Assembly (NCBI GenBank): GCA_016210045.1
Contig: JACQUX010000007.1
Span: 1-57,630 of the forward strand
Source of the DNA: Deltaproteobacteria bacterium
GTDB lineage: Bacteria > UBA10199 > GCA-002796325 > JACPFF01
DNA: 57,630 bases
Direction: 5' to 3'
Shown here: piece by piece, positions 1 to 8,198 of the stretch
Position numbering within the stretch: the stretch's first letter is position 1
Layout of the letters: each line of letters starts with the position of its first letter
Notes under the pieces: model-generated
Databases searched by the model: none
What the model was told of the DNA's origin: nothing
What the model saw: only the letters and a program-made list of their open reading frames with translations
Program-made: the position numbers and the translations under genes

Positions 1-46
1 CCCCGGATCTATCCACACCACAAGTGCACAAAGAAACAGCGAGCGG

Positions 47-74
47 TTGACATTTTTGGTGCTCTTTCTATGGT
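47..74 (+). promoter_or_regulatory. sigma-70-type promoter for yfgM-bamB
   Basis: A perfect TTGACA -35 box at 47-52 is followed by a 16-base spacer and TATGGT at 69-74. The ATG of the first gene is at 84, only 9 bases after the -10 box, and there is no Shine-Dalgarno sequence. The mRNA is therefore probably leaderless or nearly so. Confidence 0.6.
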
Positions 75-83
75 GCGCCGGCT

Positions 84-761
84 ATGGCGCTCTATCATCG
101 GTTTTCTCGACAGAGTCGACAGGACTTGGATCTGGCGGATCGGATCGACATTGCACTCCATTGGTGTTTAGCGCGCTGGCGCTACGGACTCGCCGCGGTG
201 CTCGTCGTCGCGGCAGTCGTCGGCACGAACGCGTGGTATCAGCACCGCGTGCGACAAGCGGCCAAGGCGGCGGCGTTAGCCTATTATCAAGCGGCGGCGA
301 GCACACCGCACGATCGCGCGCAGCTGGAGCAACTCGTCGCCGCGTATCCCGGCACACTGGTCGCCCACCTCGCCCGGTTTGAATTGGCCGACTTGCACTT
401 GCAAGCGGGAGAGGGCGAAGCCGTCCGCGCACTGATGACGCCGCTCACGGAGAGTCGGCGTGTCCCGGGATTTTTGGCCGCCACGGCGATGGAATGGATC
501 GCATACAGTTACGAACAGAGTGCCGATTGGAATAATGCCGCCACCTGGTTTGAAAAGGCACTGATCCATCCCGACCAAATCGACCGAGAAGCGGCGTTAC
601 GCAACGCTGTGCGGTGCCTGCAGCAGGCAGGTCGCGCCGATGCAGCAACCCAACTCCTCCAGACCGCAACCGCCGCTCCAGCGGCAGAGCCCACGGCGTT
701 AGATCGGGCAAAGGACATCGAACGGCTATGGCTCGCTATCGCACCGCAGTTGTCGCACTGA
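84..761 (+). CDS. yfgM: YfgM-like TPR membrane protein (SecYEG-associated)
   Basis: A 225-residue protein with a short charged cytoplasmic N-terminus, one transmembrane helix at about residues 35-52 and a periplasmic helical TPR-like domain. This is the YfgM architecture: an inner-membrane protein that associates with the Sec translocon and periplasmic chaperones. The next gene overlaps by 34 bases and encodes a BamB-like protein, the same pairing as in Escherichia coli, which supports the call. The ATG at 84 sits directly behind a good promoter. An alternative is a generic TPR membrane anchor. The family assignment rests on architecture and neighbour, not on diagnostic residues. Confidence 0.75.
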   Translation: MALYHRFSRQSRQDLDLADRIDIALHWCLARWRYGLAAVLVVAAVVGTNAWYQHRVRQAAKAAALAYYQAAASTPHDRAQLEQLVAAYPGTLVAHLARFELADLHLQAGEGEAVRALMTPLTESRRVPGFLAATAMEWIAYSYEQSADWNNAATWFEKALIHPDQIDREAALRNAVRCLQQAGRADAATQLLQTATAAPAAEPTALDRAKDIERLWLAIAPQLSH

Positions 762-1876
762 CGCTCTCCTGTTGCTGTGTGCCGGTCGTCCAGGCCGCTC
801 GTCCCGCTACAACCGCCCAAGAAGAGGCGGTGGCGCAGCCGGCGGGCAATGCCAATACGCTATTACCCAAAACGGCCTGGCGCATCCCACTCCGCAAGAC
901 CCCGGCGCTGGGGCGCGGCACCATCCAGCAGGGGCAACCCGTCGTGGTCGGCGACACGGTGTATGTCGGGTCCGCCACGGCCGCTGTCGTGGCCATCACA
1001 ACCGCCGGAAAACCATTGTGGACGTATCGCACGCAAGGTCCGGTGGTGGCCCCAGTCACGTTGTCGAACAACATCGTCTTCGCGCCCGACACCAAAGGCT
1101 TCGTCTACGCCATTCACCAAACGGACGGCACTGAAGAATGGCGCGTTGAATTAGGCAGCGAACTCGCCACCCGCCCGCTCGCGGTTCAACAACGACTCTT
1201 CGTCGTCACTGCGCGCGGAGAACTGGTGGCCATCCACGCGAAGACCGGCAATGTCGAGTGGCGCACTACGGAACGGCTGACCGCCGCCCCGTTCCTCGTT
1301 AAAGGAGGCTCCGATCCCCTCCTCGCGGGCGGATTGATCGTCGCCGGTTTCGCCGACGGGCACGTCGCGGCGTACGACCCGCAACACGGCAATATCGTCT
1401 GGGATCACCAAGTCTCACCGCGCAACGCAGTGTTGCACGATGTCGACATGACGCCACTGCTCATCGGGGATCAGTTGCTCGTGGCCTCGGTCGGTGGCGG
1501 ACTCTCCGCACTGCATGCGCGCACCGGGCGGCCGCTCTGGCGCTCCCCGATCGCTTCTCCGAACGACTTATTGCTGCACGGCGATTACCTGTACGTCAGC
1601 GGCGGCGGGAAGGTGTACGGACTCAACCTGCGTAACGGCTCCCGACAATGGCTCACCGATTTGCCCGAGTCGGAAGTCTCGGCCCCGGTGCTCGTCAACG
1701 GACATCTCGTCGTCGTCTCGACCCACAACACGTTGTATCTGCTTGATCCCCAACAGGGGACGCTGCTCGCATCGCGGCCGATGGGCACCGGCACTTACGG
1801 CCGGCTCACGACCGATGGAAACCAGCTGTTTATTCTGACAAACAACAACCACCTCGCCGCACTCCGATTTCCTTAG
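728..1876 (+). CDS. bamB: Outer membrane assembly factor BamB-like PQQ-repeat propeller
   Basis: The protein has 382 residues. A signal sequence at residues 1-23 ends in a cysteine cluster and Val-Gln-Ala, and a beta-propeller of PQQ-type blades follows with recurrent Gly-x-x-x-Trp and Val-Val-x-Gly-Asp-Thr-Val-Tyr motifs. BamB is the propeller lipoprotein of the beta-barrel assembly machinery, and the yfgM-bamB order supports it. The signal region is cysteine-rich but has no textbook lipobox, so lipidation is unproven. The ATG at 728 was chosen over an upstream frame start because it begins a clean signal peptide. It overlaps yfgM by 34 bases, implying translational coupling. Confidence 0.8.
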   Translation: MARYRTAVVALTLSCCCVPVVQAARPATTAQEEAVAQPAGNANTLLPKTAWRIPLRKTPALGRGTIQQGQPVVVGDTVYVGSATAAVVAITTAGKPLWTYRTQGPVVAPVTLSNNIVFAPDTKGFVYAIHQTDGTEEWRVELGSELATRPLAVQQRLFVVTARGELVAIHAKTGNVEWRTTERLTAAPFLVKGGSDPLLAGGLIVAGFADGHVAAYDPQHGNIVWDHQVSPRNAVLHDVDMTPLLIGDQLLVASVGGGLSALHARTGRPLWRSPIASPNDLLLHGDYLYVSGGGKVYGLNLRNGSRQWLTDLPESEVSAPVLVNGHLVVVSTHNTLYLLDPQQGTLLASRPMGTGTYGRLTTDGNQLFILTNNNHLAALRFP

Positions 1877-1878
1877 GA

Positions 1879-1973
1879 GTGACTGGGGAGAAAAGGGTGA
1901 CTGGCAACTGGGGCGGACCATGTGAGCCCCGTTGCCGAGTCACCAGTCACCAGCCACCAGTCACCAGTCACCA
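1879..1973. repeat. GTGACTGG palindromic repeat, copy 1
   Basis: Several GTGACTGG units read outward on one side and CCAGTCAC units on the other. The centre is an inverted repeat in which GGCAAC-x-GGGGC at 1903-1914 faces GCCCC-x-TTGCC near 1925-1935. A second copy lies at 50929-51004. The right arm overlaps the end of truA and supplies its TGA stop codon. It also fills the convergent gap between bamB and truA and may act as a bidirectional terminator. Confidence 0.7.
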
Positions 1974-2759
1974 TAACGGGGGCTCGTACTCCACTTTCAC
2001 TAAGTAAAGCCCCTCGGCGGGTGCCGTGGCACCGGCTTGGCGCCGATCGCGACTCTGCAGCACAGACCGCATAGAGGCCGGCGACCGCTTTCCCTCACCC
2101 ACTTCCACCAGCGTCCCCACGATGTTGCGCACCATCTGCTTCAGAAAACCGTTGCCGACACATTCGATCACGAGCACATGCCCTGGCTGCGGAGCATACG
2201 CCGGCCATAGCCGATCCCAGGAAACGCGCCGCACGGTACAGCGTTCCAGACGCCGCAGCTGATGTTGACTCCGATCGTTGCTGGCGCAGAACGCGCGAAA
2301 ATCGTGCGCACCACACAGTCGTTGCGCCGCCGCATGCATGGCCGCAATACGCAGTCCGCCGCACCGATGCCAGAGTCGGCCCCCTAAGAGCGCAGACGGC
2401 GTTGCTGCCATGTGCATCAGATAGCGATAGATTTTGCGGACGGCCCGATGGCGGGCATGAAATGTTGCCGGGACCTCGACGGCGGCACGCACCCGGACGT
2501 CACGCGGGAGATGTTGGTTCAGTCCAAGCGCAAAGGCCACGGCCGGAATGGCCGTGCGGGTCTGAAAGTGCGCGACTTGTCCCACGGCATGCACACCAGC
2601 GTCAGTCCGCGATGCCCCGACGAGCGCAGTCACTTCGCGGGTCATCTGTTGCACTGCGGCCTGCACCACTCCTTGTACGGAACGCTGCCGCGGCTGTTGC
2701 TGCCACCCACAGAAGTCACGGCCGTCGTATTCGAGCAGAAGGGCAATGGAACGCAGCAT
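1968..2759 (-). CDS. truA: tRNA pseudouridine(38-40) synthase TruA
   Basis: A 263-residue protein that isomerises uridines 38-40 in the tRNA anticodon arm. The N-terminus reads Leu-Leu-Leu-Glu-Tyr-Asp-Gly-x-x-Phe-x-Gly-Trp-Gln, as in TruA. The catalytic aspartate lies in Ser-Arg-Thr-Asp-Ala-Gly-Val-His, and the C-terminal Gln-Met-Val-Arg-Asn-Ile-Val-Gly-Thr segment is also typical. The ATG at 2759 was chosen because the family starts just before this first strand; the longer frame runs back into the barrel gene. Its stop codon lies inside a palindromic repeat arm. It follows the barrel-protein gene by 7 bases. Confidence 0.95.
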   Translation of the reverse strand: MLRSIALLLEYDGRDFCGWQQQPRQRSVQGVVQAAVQQMTREVTALVGASRTDAGVHAVGQVAHFQTRTAIPAVAFALGLNQHLPRDVRVRAAVEVPATFHARHRAVRKIYRYLMHMAATPSALLGGRLWHRCGGLRIAAMHAAAQRLCGAHDFRAFCASNDRSQHQLRRLERCTVRRVSWDRLWPAYAPQPGHVLVIECVGNGFLKQMVRNIVGTLVEVGEGKRSPASMRSVLQSRDRRQAGATAPAEGLYLVKVEYEPPLW

Positions 2760-2766
2760 ACGTGCG

Positions 2767-3402
2767 CTAAAACTGCACATGCACCCCGGCCGTCGTGGCC
2801 CAACCGGAAAGATCGAGCCCACCGCCGCCAAAATTGTTGACCCACTGGTAGCGACCGTCGACCACGAAAAAGACGTCGTTCCAGCCGTATTCCCCCGGGG
2901 CCATTTCACCCAACAACGGACTCAGTGACACCATCAGCCCGCCGCCACCGTGCATCCCCCATTTGAGCCCTTGAATCGTCGTCTCGGCATCGTGCTCACG
3001 GAAATAAATCATATCGAAGCCCGCCTTCACGAAAGGGATCAACGGTTGCGTTTCGCGATAATGCACCCGAAACGTTCCATCGAGTGCAACGGGCACGAGC
3101 ATCAGATTGAACGCGTCCTGCGCCTCGGTCCCGCTGTTGATCCCGCGCATCGCCCCACTACCGTACAAAAACCCGAGATTGAGATCGACGCCATAGCGAG
3201 AAGCAAAGAGCGGCCCGCCGGCAATGCCGCCGGTCACGTTACAACACCCGCCGAAGAAACTTTCCATTGTCCCACCGGTCGGTTGAAAAACTCCACCGCG
3301 GAATTCCATGGTCCAGTGTTTGGGGTTGTACGGAAGGGCGACAGCAGAGATGGGATATGCAAAAGTCAAAATGCAAAGTGCAAAATGTAATATACACGAC
3401 AT
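2767..3402 (-). CDS. Predicted outer-membrane beta-barrel protein
   Basis: A 211-residue protein with a signal peptide (residues 1-20, cleavage after Ile-Ser-Ala-Val-Ala or nearby), then amphipathic strands rich in Gly and aromatics, ending in Val-Gln-Phe. A terminal phenylalanine is typical of barrels folded by the BAM complex. There are two adjacent Cys residues near Phe-Phe-Gly-Gly-Cys-Cys. No specific family was recognised; an OmpW- or opacity-like fold is possible. The odd point is that the start codon and signal peptide are encoded inside a palindromic repeat at 3366-3432. The upstream frame (Lys-Cys-Lys-rich) is repeat-derived and was left out. Confidence 0.65.
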   Translation of the reverse strand: MSCILHFALCILTFAYPISAVALPYNPKHWTMEFRGGVFQPTGGTMESFFGGCCNVTGGIAGGPLFASRYGVDLNLGFLYGSGAMRGINSGTEAQDAFNLMLVPVALDGTFRVHYRETQPLIPFVKAGFDMIYFREHDAETTIQGLKWGMHGGGGLMVSLSPLLGEMAPGEYGWNDVFFVVDGRYQWVNNFGGGGLDLSGWATTAGVHVQF

Positions 3403-3432
3403 GCGTCCGACATTTTGTATTTTGCATTTTGA
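3366..3432. repeat. TGCAAAATG palindromic (MITE-like) repeat
   Basis: Two 23-base arms at 3366-3388 and 3410-3432 match as inverted repeats at 21 of 23 positions, separated by 21 bases. Further TGCAAAATG-type units extend to about 3450. Repeats of this kind, which translate as Cys-Lys-Met-Gln-Asn-Ala-Lys, are dispersed in many bacterial genomes. This copy reaches into the barrel-protein gene, where it encodes the signal peptide. On its other side it reaches the stop codon of the beta-propeller gene at 3438. Confidence 0.8.
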
Positions 3433-3437
3433 TATTT

Positions 3438-5216
3438 TCATTTTGCATTGCCCTGCAAAAGCAGCGAACACCCCGCCTCGCCCGCCAACCCTGCCGGCCC
3501 ATACGTCGCTTCGGGCGACGCCGTGGCCGCAGCGCCTGTCGACAGGACCGCAGTGCGCGTGGCACTGATGTTCCCGGTATTATCGACCGCTTCCGCCGCC
3601 AAATAATACGTGGAGCCATTGGTGAGTCCCGCGACGGTCACTGTCGGCGTACTCCCGACCGCTGACTGCGCGGTGCTCCCGGCAATCTCCGCTTTCGTCA
3701 ACACCACCGTAGGATCCGTATCCGCATAGACGCGATAGCTCGCGATATCGCTTTGGCTCAGCCGCTCCAAGTTCACATAGAGTTTCTCGTTGCCGAATCC
3801 TACGCTGGTTATTGCAACGGTCGGCGGCGGCGTATCGACCGTCACGACCGTCGCGCGCCGCCCTTCGTTGCCTGCGCTGTCCGTGACAAACACGTACACC
3901 CGATTACTCCCTTCACTCCACAGGCTCGCATTGCTGCTGTACGGAATCGTCAGACTCACGGCCGTATCGGCGGCAATCGACCCCGACGCATTGCCGCTAC
4001 TATCCACCAACGCGCTCCCTTTGGTGCGCGTGTCCCCGCCGATCCGCAGATCATACGTGCCGGCCTCGTCGGTTTGCACACTCAACGTGACCGATCCACT
4101 GGTGCTGAGTGTGCTGCCACTGTCGTAGGTCACGCTGTTGATCGTCACAAAGGGATTATCGGTGACAACAGCAATCTTGCCATACGAGAGATAGAGATAG
4201 CCGTCGTCGCTGGCGATCGCGGGACCGGTGCCGCTGACGCTGAGCGGCTCGCCCAACGTCGAGGTGCTCCCGAGATCGAAGACCTCGCCGGTATCGGCAT
4301 TAAACATCGACAATCCGTTACTCCCAACAACAAAGCCATACGTCGCGGAAGGATTGGTGACGTCGGCCACGACGAGTTGGTCGAGATCGCTGTTGGCGCT
4401 CAAGTCGATGGTCGAGAGCAACGTATTCGTGGTCGTACTCACGCGCTGCACACTCTTTAACGAACTATTCACGACATAGATCGATCCGCTGTTCGGATGC
4501 GCCGCCAACCCCTTCAAATTCTGTTGTAACGTCGCATCCAGCGTGATCGGACTGGCGACCGTCCCCGACGCACTCAGCACAAACAGGCGACCATTCGTAG
4601 TAGAGCAATAGAGCGCGCCGGTACTCCCGCTGACATTGCGAACGAACGTCATCGCGTTCACAGTGAACGTCGTCCCTGTCGTCGCCGTCAGCGGAATGCT
4701 CAACGGCGTCTGCGTGCTCGGATTGTACCGCAACAACGCACGATCGGTCTCGTTCAGGATGTAGAGTTGCGCGCCGTCCGGATCGTATTCCGCCAACGTG
4801 AGCGTCTTCCCCGACGCGATTGTCTGCTGCGTCGGCTTACTGGAGGGATCGCTCTGCTCATAGACCAACAACTTGCCCCCCTCTTGCGTGGCATACAGGA
4901 GGCCGTTCACGGTATCGACCGCTACGCCCTTGATCGCGCCGGAGAGGCTAGTATCGCTACTGATGTCGTACGGTGTCGTGCTAGTGAGCGCGAAGGTCGC
5001 TAAATCGATGATGCGCAACGTCTGGCCGGAGCTCAAATACAACAGTTGTTCGTCGTTATCGAGCCGATACCCAGTCGCCGTCTGCAGACCTAAATCGAGC
5101 GGCGGTTGACTTAAGCCCGACGGTCGACGTTCAGTGGAAGGATACGCGTGCACAGCCGCACTCCACCCGACGGCACACAACGTCACGATGATCGCCTGTC
5201 TGCACCATGTTGTCAT
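3438..5216 (-). CDS. Secreted beta-propeller and fibronectin type III protein
   Basis: A 592-residue exported protein. A signal peptide (residues 1-24, ending Val-His-Ala) is followed by about 350 residues of propeller-like repeats (short strands with Gly-x-Leu-Tyr and Ser-Gly-Thr patterns). A bacterial Ig-like stretch comes next, then one fibronectin type III domain at about residues 465-560. The C-terminus runs Ala-Gly-Cys-Ser-Leu-Leu and stops 6 residues later. That looks like a cysteine-containing sorting signal that has lost its membrane helix, because the stop lies at the edge of a palindromic repeat. The start at 5216 lies in the arm of another repeat. No enzyme motif was seen; a surface or adhesion role is a guess. 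Confidence 0.6.
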   Translation of the reverse strand: MTTWCRQAIIVTLCAVGWSAAVHAYPSTERRPSGLSQPPLDLGLQTATGYRLDNDEQLLYLSSGQTLRIIDLATFALTSTTPYDISSDTSLSGAIKGVAVDTVNGLLYATQEGGKLLVYEQSDPSSKPTQQTIASGKTLTLAEYDPDGAQLYILNETDRALLRYNPSTQTPLSIPLTATTGTTFTVNAMTFVRNVSGSTGALYCSTTNGRLFVLSASGTVASPITLDATLQQNLKGLAAHPNSGSIYVVNSSLKSVQRVSTTTNTLLSTIDLSANSDLDQLVVADVTNPSATYGFVVGSNGLSMFNADTGEVFDLGSTSTLGEPLSVSGTGPAIASDDGYLYLSYGKIAVVTDNPFVTINSVTYDSGSTLSTSGSVTLSVQTDEAGTYDLRIGGDTRTKGSALVDSSGNASGSIAADTAVSLTIPYSSNASLWSEGSNRVYVFVTDSAGNEGRRATVVTVDTPPPTVAITSVGFGNEKLYVNLERLSQSDIASYRVYADTDPTVVLTKAEIAGSTAQSAVGSTPTVTVAGLTNGSTYYLAAEAVDNTGNISATRTAVLSTGAAATASPEATYGPAGLAGEAGCSLLLQGNAK

Positions 5217-5279
5217 GCTGAGCGAAGCGAAGCATCTTCTTGGATCACCACTGGATCCTTCGCTTCGCTCAGGATGACG
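5212..5279. repeat. CTGAGCGAAGCGAAG palindrome (REP-like)
   Basis: The arms at 5212-5232 and 5259-5279 are inverted repeats with one mismatch in 21 bases. The outer ends read GTCAT, so the inward minus-strand reading begins ATGAC. This is a widely dispersed bacterial palindrome. It fills the gap between asd and the propeller gene, and the propeller gene's start codon is the ATG of the left arm. It could also act as a hairpin terminator for asd. Confidence 0.8.
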
Positions 5280-5281
5280 AC

Positions 5282-6310
5282 TTAGTTCGCCCAATACCGA
5301 TTCACGACGATCTCTGCAATCTCCACGGCATTCAACGCCGCCCCTTTGCGGAGATTATCGGCCACAACCCAGAGCGCCAAACCATTCGGCAATCCGACGT
5401 CTTCGCGAATCCGTCCGACAAAGACCGCATCCTGACCGGCGGCAGTGCGCGCCAACGGATAGGCAAGTTGCGACGGGTCATCGACCACGACAATGCCGGG
5501 GGCTTGACGCAGCAGCTCGCGCGCGGCAGCGGCCGTGATCGGCCGCGTGGTCGAACAATGCACGGCCTCCGAGTGCCCGACAAAGACCGGCACGCGCACT
5601 GCAGTGGCCGTCACCGGGAGTTGTGGCAACGACAAAATTTTGCGCGTCTCTTCGATCACCTTCCACTCTTCTTTGGTGTACCCATTGTCTAAAAACTGAT
5701 CGATATGCGGGAGACAATTAAACGCGATCGGATGTGGGAAGGCCGTCGGCGCCGTTTCCTCTCCGCTCAACAATGCACGCGTCTCGGTCTCCAGCGTTTC
5801 CATCGCCGCGCGTCCGGCACCCGAGACCGATTGATAGGTCGCCACAATCACACGCTCCAACCCCACGGCTTGTTGCAGCGGATGTAACGCCACGCACAGT
5901 TGAATCGTGGAACAATTCGGATTGGCGATGATCCCGCGTCGCCGCCAGTCAGCGCACGCCGCCGCATTCACTTCCGGCACCACGAGCGCCACGTCCGGCT
6001 CCATCCGAAACGCGGCGCTGTTGTCTACGACCAACGCGCCGGCCTTGGCCGCAATCCCGCAAAATTCGCGACTCACGTCGGTCCCTGCGGAAAAGAGGGC
6101 TACGTCCACTCCGCGAAAACTCTCTACGTTGAGTACCGCGACCGGCACTTCGGCGTCACGAAATGTCACGGCGTCACCGAACGACCGCTCCGAGGCCAGC
6201 GGGCGCAACTGCGCAACCGGAAAGTCGCGCTGTTCCAATACGCGAATCATTTCTTCGCCGACCGCGCCCGTCGCCCCGACCACCGCCACGGTGAAACCAT
6301 TGGTCGTCAT
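5282..6310 (-). CDS. asd: Aspartate-semialdehyde dehydrogenase
   Basis: A 342-residue enzyme that makes aspartate semialdehyde from aspartyl phosphate with NADPH. It is the branch point to diaminopimelate, lysine, threonine and methionine. The N-terminal nucleotide-binding loop is Val-Gly-Ala-Thr-Gly-Ala-Val-Gly. The active-site cysteine lies in Asn-Pro-Asn-Cys-Ser-Thr, and the catalytic histidine in Gly-His-Ser-Glu-Ala-Val-His. Length is normal. The ATG at 6310 has an AAAGG ribosome site. It lies 3 bases after the zinc-ribbon gene and is probably the last gene of the psd-pssA operon. Confidence 0.95.
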   Translation of the reverse strand: MTTNGFTVAVVGATGAVGEEMIRVLEQRDFPVAQLRPLASERSFGDAVTFRDAEVPVAVLNVESFRGVDVALFSAGTDVSREFCGIAAKAGALVVDNSAAFRMEPDVALVVPEVNAAACADWRRRGIIANPNCSTIQLCVALHPLQQAVGLERVIVATYQSVSGAGRAAMETLETETRALLSGEETAPTAFPHPIAFNCLPHIDQFLDNGYTKEEWKVIEETRKILSLPQLPVTATAVRVPVFVGHSEAVHCSTTRPITAAAARELLRQAPGIVVVDDPSQLAYPLARTAAGQDAVFVGRIREDVGLPNGLALWVVADNLRKGAALNAVEIAEIVVNRYWAN

Positions 6311-6313
6311 ATG

Positions 6314-6619
6314 TTAACCTTTCCGAAAGAGTGCCTCTAATTGGTCGCGGCTCTCGGCCGCCTTGGCGTGTTGCGGATCCGCGGTACCGCTGCCGCCGCG
6401 AAATTCGAAATAGTCGCAAAAGTTCGACTTCTCTTTGTCGCTGACGAGTTCCGCTTGCGGCTCGTGGCATTGATGGTGAGCTCGCGGATCGTAGAATCGG
6501 CACTGCCGACAGCAATGGATATAGCCGCCGCAATGGGCACACACTTCACTCCGCCCCGGCTGAACCTGCTCCGGCAACGGCACCATCCCCCCACAAAACA
6601 GGCACGCGCCCGATTTCAT
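6314..6619 (-). CDS. Cysteine-rich zinc-ribbon protein of unknown function
   Basis: A 101-residue protein with Cys-x2-Cys at residues 6-9, Cys-x2-Cys at about 27-30, a Cys-Cys-x2-Cys-x-Phe-Tyr-Asp-Pro segment, His-His-x-Cys, and an Asn-Phe-Cys-Asp-Tyr-Phe ending. Several metal-binding pairs are likely, probably zinc. I recognise the Phe-Tyr-Asp-Pro and Asn-Phe-Cys-Asp-Tyr-Phe pattern from uncharacterised proteobacterial proteins but know no function. The ATG overlaps the pssA stop in an ATGA, so translation is coupled. Asd follows 3 bases later. Confidence 0.75.
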   Translation of the reverse strand: MKSGACLFCGGMVPLPEQVQPGRSEVCAHCGGYIHCCRQCRFYDPRAHHQCHEPQAELVSDKEKSNFCDYFEFRGGSGTADPQHAKAAESRDQLEALFRKG

Positions 6620-7470
6620 GAATGCTGATCCCCACGCGGCAGGATATGGACTTTTTCCCGCAACACTTGCTGCGCCTCACGCACCGCAGTGCGCTGCTTG
6701 CGCAACTTCGCGACGACGGCTTTGCTATGTTTCCGGGTCACGAGTTCTTCCACTAATCCGCTCGCCAGATAGACGACGGCAATACCGAACAGCGTCGAGA
6801 CCGGTTCGAGGGCCACCAACACAAAGACGCCGATCACGAGCAACAACGAGAAAAACGAGCGACGCGAACGCAAGTTGAGCTGTTTGAAACTCCGGTAGGG
6901 CAACGTCGAAATCATCAGCGCGGAGAGCAAGACCGTCAGGCCTACGACCCACCACTGTCGCAACGGAAATACCGGACCGAATTGTTGCGTGTAAAAGAGA
7001 ATGGTGCAGGCGATCATCCCGGCGGCGGCCGGGATCGGGAGACCTTGAAAAAACCGTTTCTCCACGGTGTGCAGTTGGACGTTGTAACGCGCCAAGCGCA
7101 GCGTTCCGCAGGCCAAATACAGGAAGGTCGCCAACCAACCGATCCGATCGAAACTGGCCATCGACCAACTGTAGAGCATCACCGCCGGCGCGACGCCGAA
7201 GGCGACCAGGTCCGCCAGCGAATCAAATTCCACACCGAACCGGGATTCGGCCCGCGCCAACCGCGCCAACCGACCGTCCATCGAATCGCACAACCCGGCC
7301 ACGATCACGCACCAACTCGCACCGCTGAAATCGTGGTGCAACGTCTTCACGATGGCCAAATACGCGAGCAGTAAGTTCGCCAGCGTGAAGAGGCTCGGGA
7401 TCAGATAAATCCCCCGCTTGATCCCTTCGCGCCGCACTTCGCCGCTCGGATTCCCCAATTCGTCACTCAT
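6616..7470 (-). CDS. pssA: CDP-diacylglycerol--serine O-phosphatidyltransferase
   Basis: A 284-residue polytopic membrane enzyme that forms phosphatidylserine from CDP-diacylglycerol and serine. The CDP-alcohol phosphatidyltransferase signature Asp-x2-Asp-Gly-x2-Ala-Arg-x8-Gly-x3-Asp-x3-Asp is present: Cys-Asp-Ser-Met-Asp-Gly-Arg-Leu-Ala-Arg, then Phe-Gly-Val-Glu-Phe-Asp-Ser-Leu-Ala-Asp. About seven hydrophobic helices follow, with a basic C-terminal tail. The start at 7470 overlaps the psd stop by ATGA, so the two steps of phosphatidylethanolamine synthesis are translated together. An upstream in-frame start inside psd was rejected. Confidence 0.93.
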   Translation of the reverse strand: MSDELGNPSGEVRREGIKRGIYLIPSLFTLANLLLAYLAIVKTLHHDFSGASWCVIVAGLCDSMDGRLARLARAESRFGVEFDSLADLVAFGVAPAVMLYSWSMASFDRIGWLATFLYLACGTLRLARYNVQLHTVEKRFFQGLPIPAAAGMIACTILFYTQQFGPVFPLRQWWVVGLTVLLSALMISTLPYRSFKQLNLRSRRSFFSLLLVIGVFVLVALEPVSTLFGIAVVYLASGLVEELVTRKHSKAVVAKLRKQRTAVREAQQVLREKVHILPRGDQHS

Positions 7471-8147
7471 TTTCCCTCCACCGCAAATCGCGCCATCACA
7501 CTCGCACCGCCCTGCACCCGATCCCCGACCTGCACGGTAATCGCGCAATCGAGCGGGAGATAGAGATCGACCCGCGAGCCGAATCGAATCAAGCCGCAGC
7601 GCATGCCGCGCGCCACCTGCTCCCCTTCTCGCAGATAACAAACAATCCGCCGCGCCACGAGGCCGGCGATCTGCACCATGACAACCTCGTGCTGTCGATC
7701 GGCATTGCACACCCAAATCGCGTTCCGCTCGTTATCCGTGGAGGCCTTCGGCGCGTATGCCACCAGAAACCTTCCCGGCGTATATTTGACACCGCCGATC
7801 ACGCCATCAATCGGCGTGCGATTGATATGGACATCCGCCACCGAGAGAAAAATGCTGATCCGCTGCATTGCGCCACGACCAAAATACGGTTCCTCGACTG
7901 ACTCGATCGCAATAACTTTTCCATCGGCCGGCGCGACCACCGCACCCGGCGTAGTCGGAATCTTGCGGGACGGATTGCGAAAGAACAGCGCGCACGCCAC
8001 CGCCCATATGCCACCACTCCACAGCAGCCACGGGATCTGCAGCCACCATCCGGCGGCCAAGAGCGGCAGCCCCAGCCCGATGAACGGCCACCCCTCTTGA
8101 GTCACGATACAATGCCGCGGCACGCGCGGCATATTGCGTCCACTCAT
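7467..8147 (-). CDS. psd: Phosphatidylserine decarboxylase proenzyme
   Basis: A 226-residue protein of the short (archaetidylserine-decarboxylase-like) Psd type. The self-cleavage site that yields the pyruvoyl group lies in Arg-Phe-Gly-Ser-Arg-Val-Asp. Upstream are Ala-Pro-Ala-Asp-Gly-Lys-Val and Ser-Val-Ala-Asp-Val-His-Ile-Asn-Arg, both family motifs, and an N-terminal hydrophobic anchor lies at about residues 18-55. It converts phosphatidylserine to phosphatidylethanolamine at the inner membrane. The ATG at 8147 has a GAAGGA ribosome site 6 bases upstream. It is the first gene of a psd-pssA-ribbon-asd operon. Confidence 0.93.
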   Translation of the reverse strand: MSGRNMPRVPRHCIVTQEGWPFIGLGLPLLAAGWWLQIPWLLWSGGIWAVACALFFRNPSRKIPTTPGAVVAPADGKVIAIESVEEPYFGRGAMQRISIFLSVADVHINRTPIDGVIGGVKYTPGRFLVAYAPKASTDNERNAIWVCNADRQHEVVMVQIAGLVARRIVCYLREGEQVARGMRCGLIRFGSRVDLYLPLDCAITVQVGDRVQGGASVMARFAVEGK

Positions 8148-8198
8148 GGATCGTCCTTCGCGTGCGGAAGACGGCAGCACGCGGGCAGCGCGCGACAC

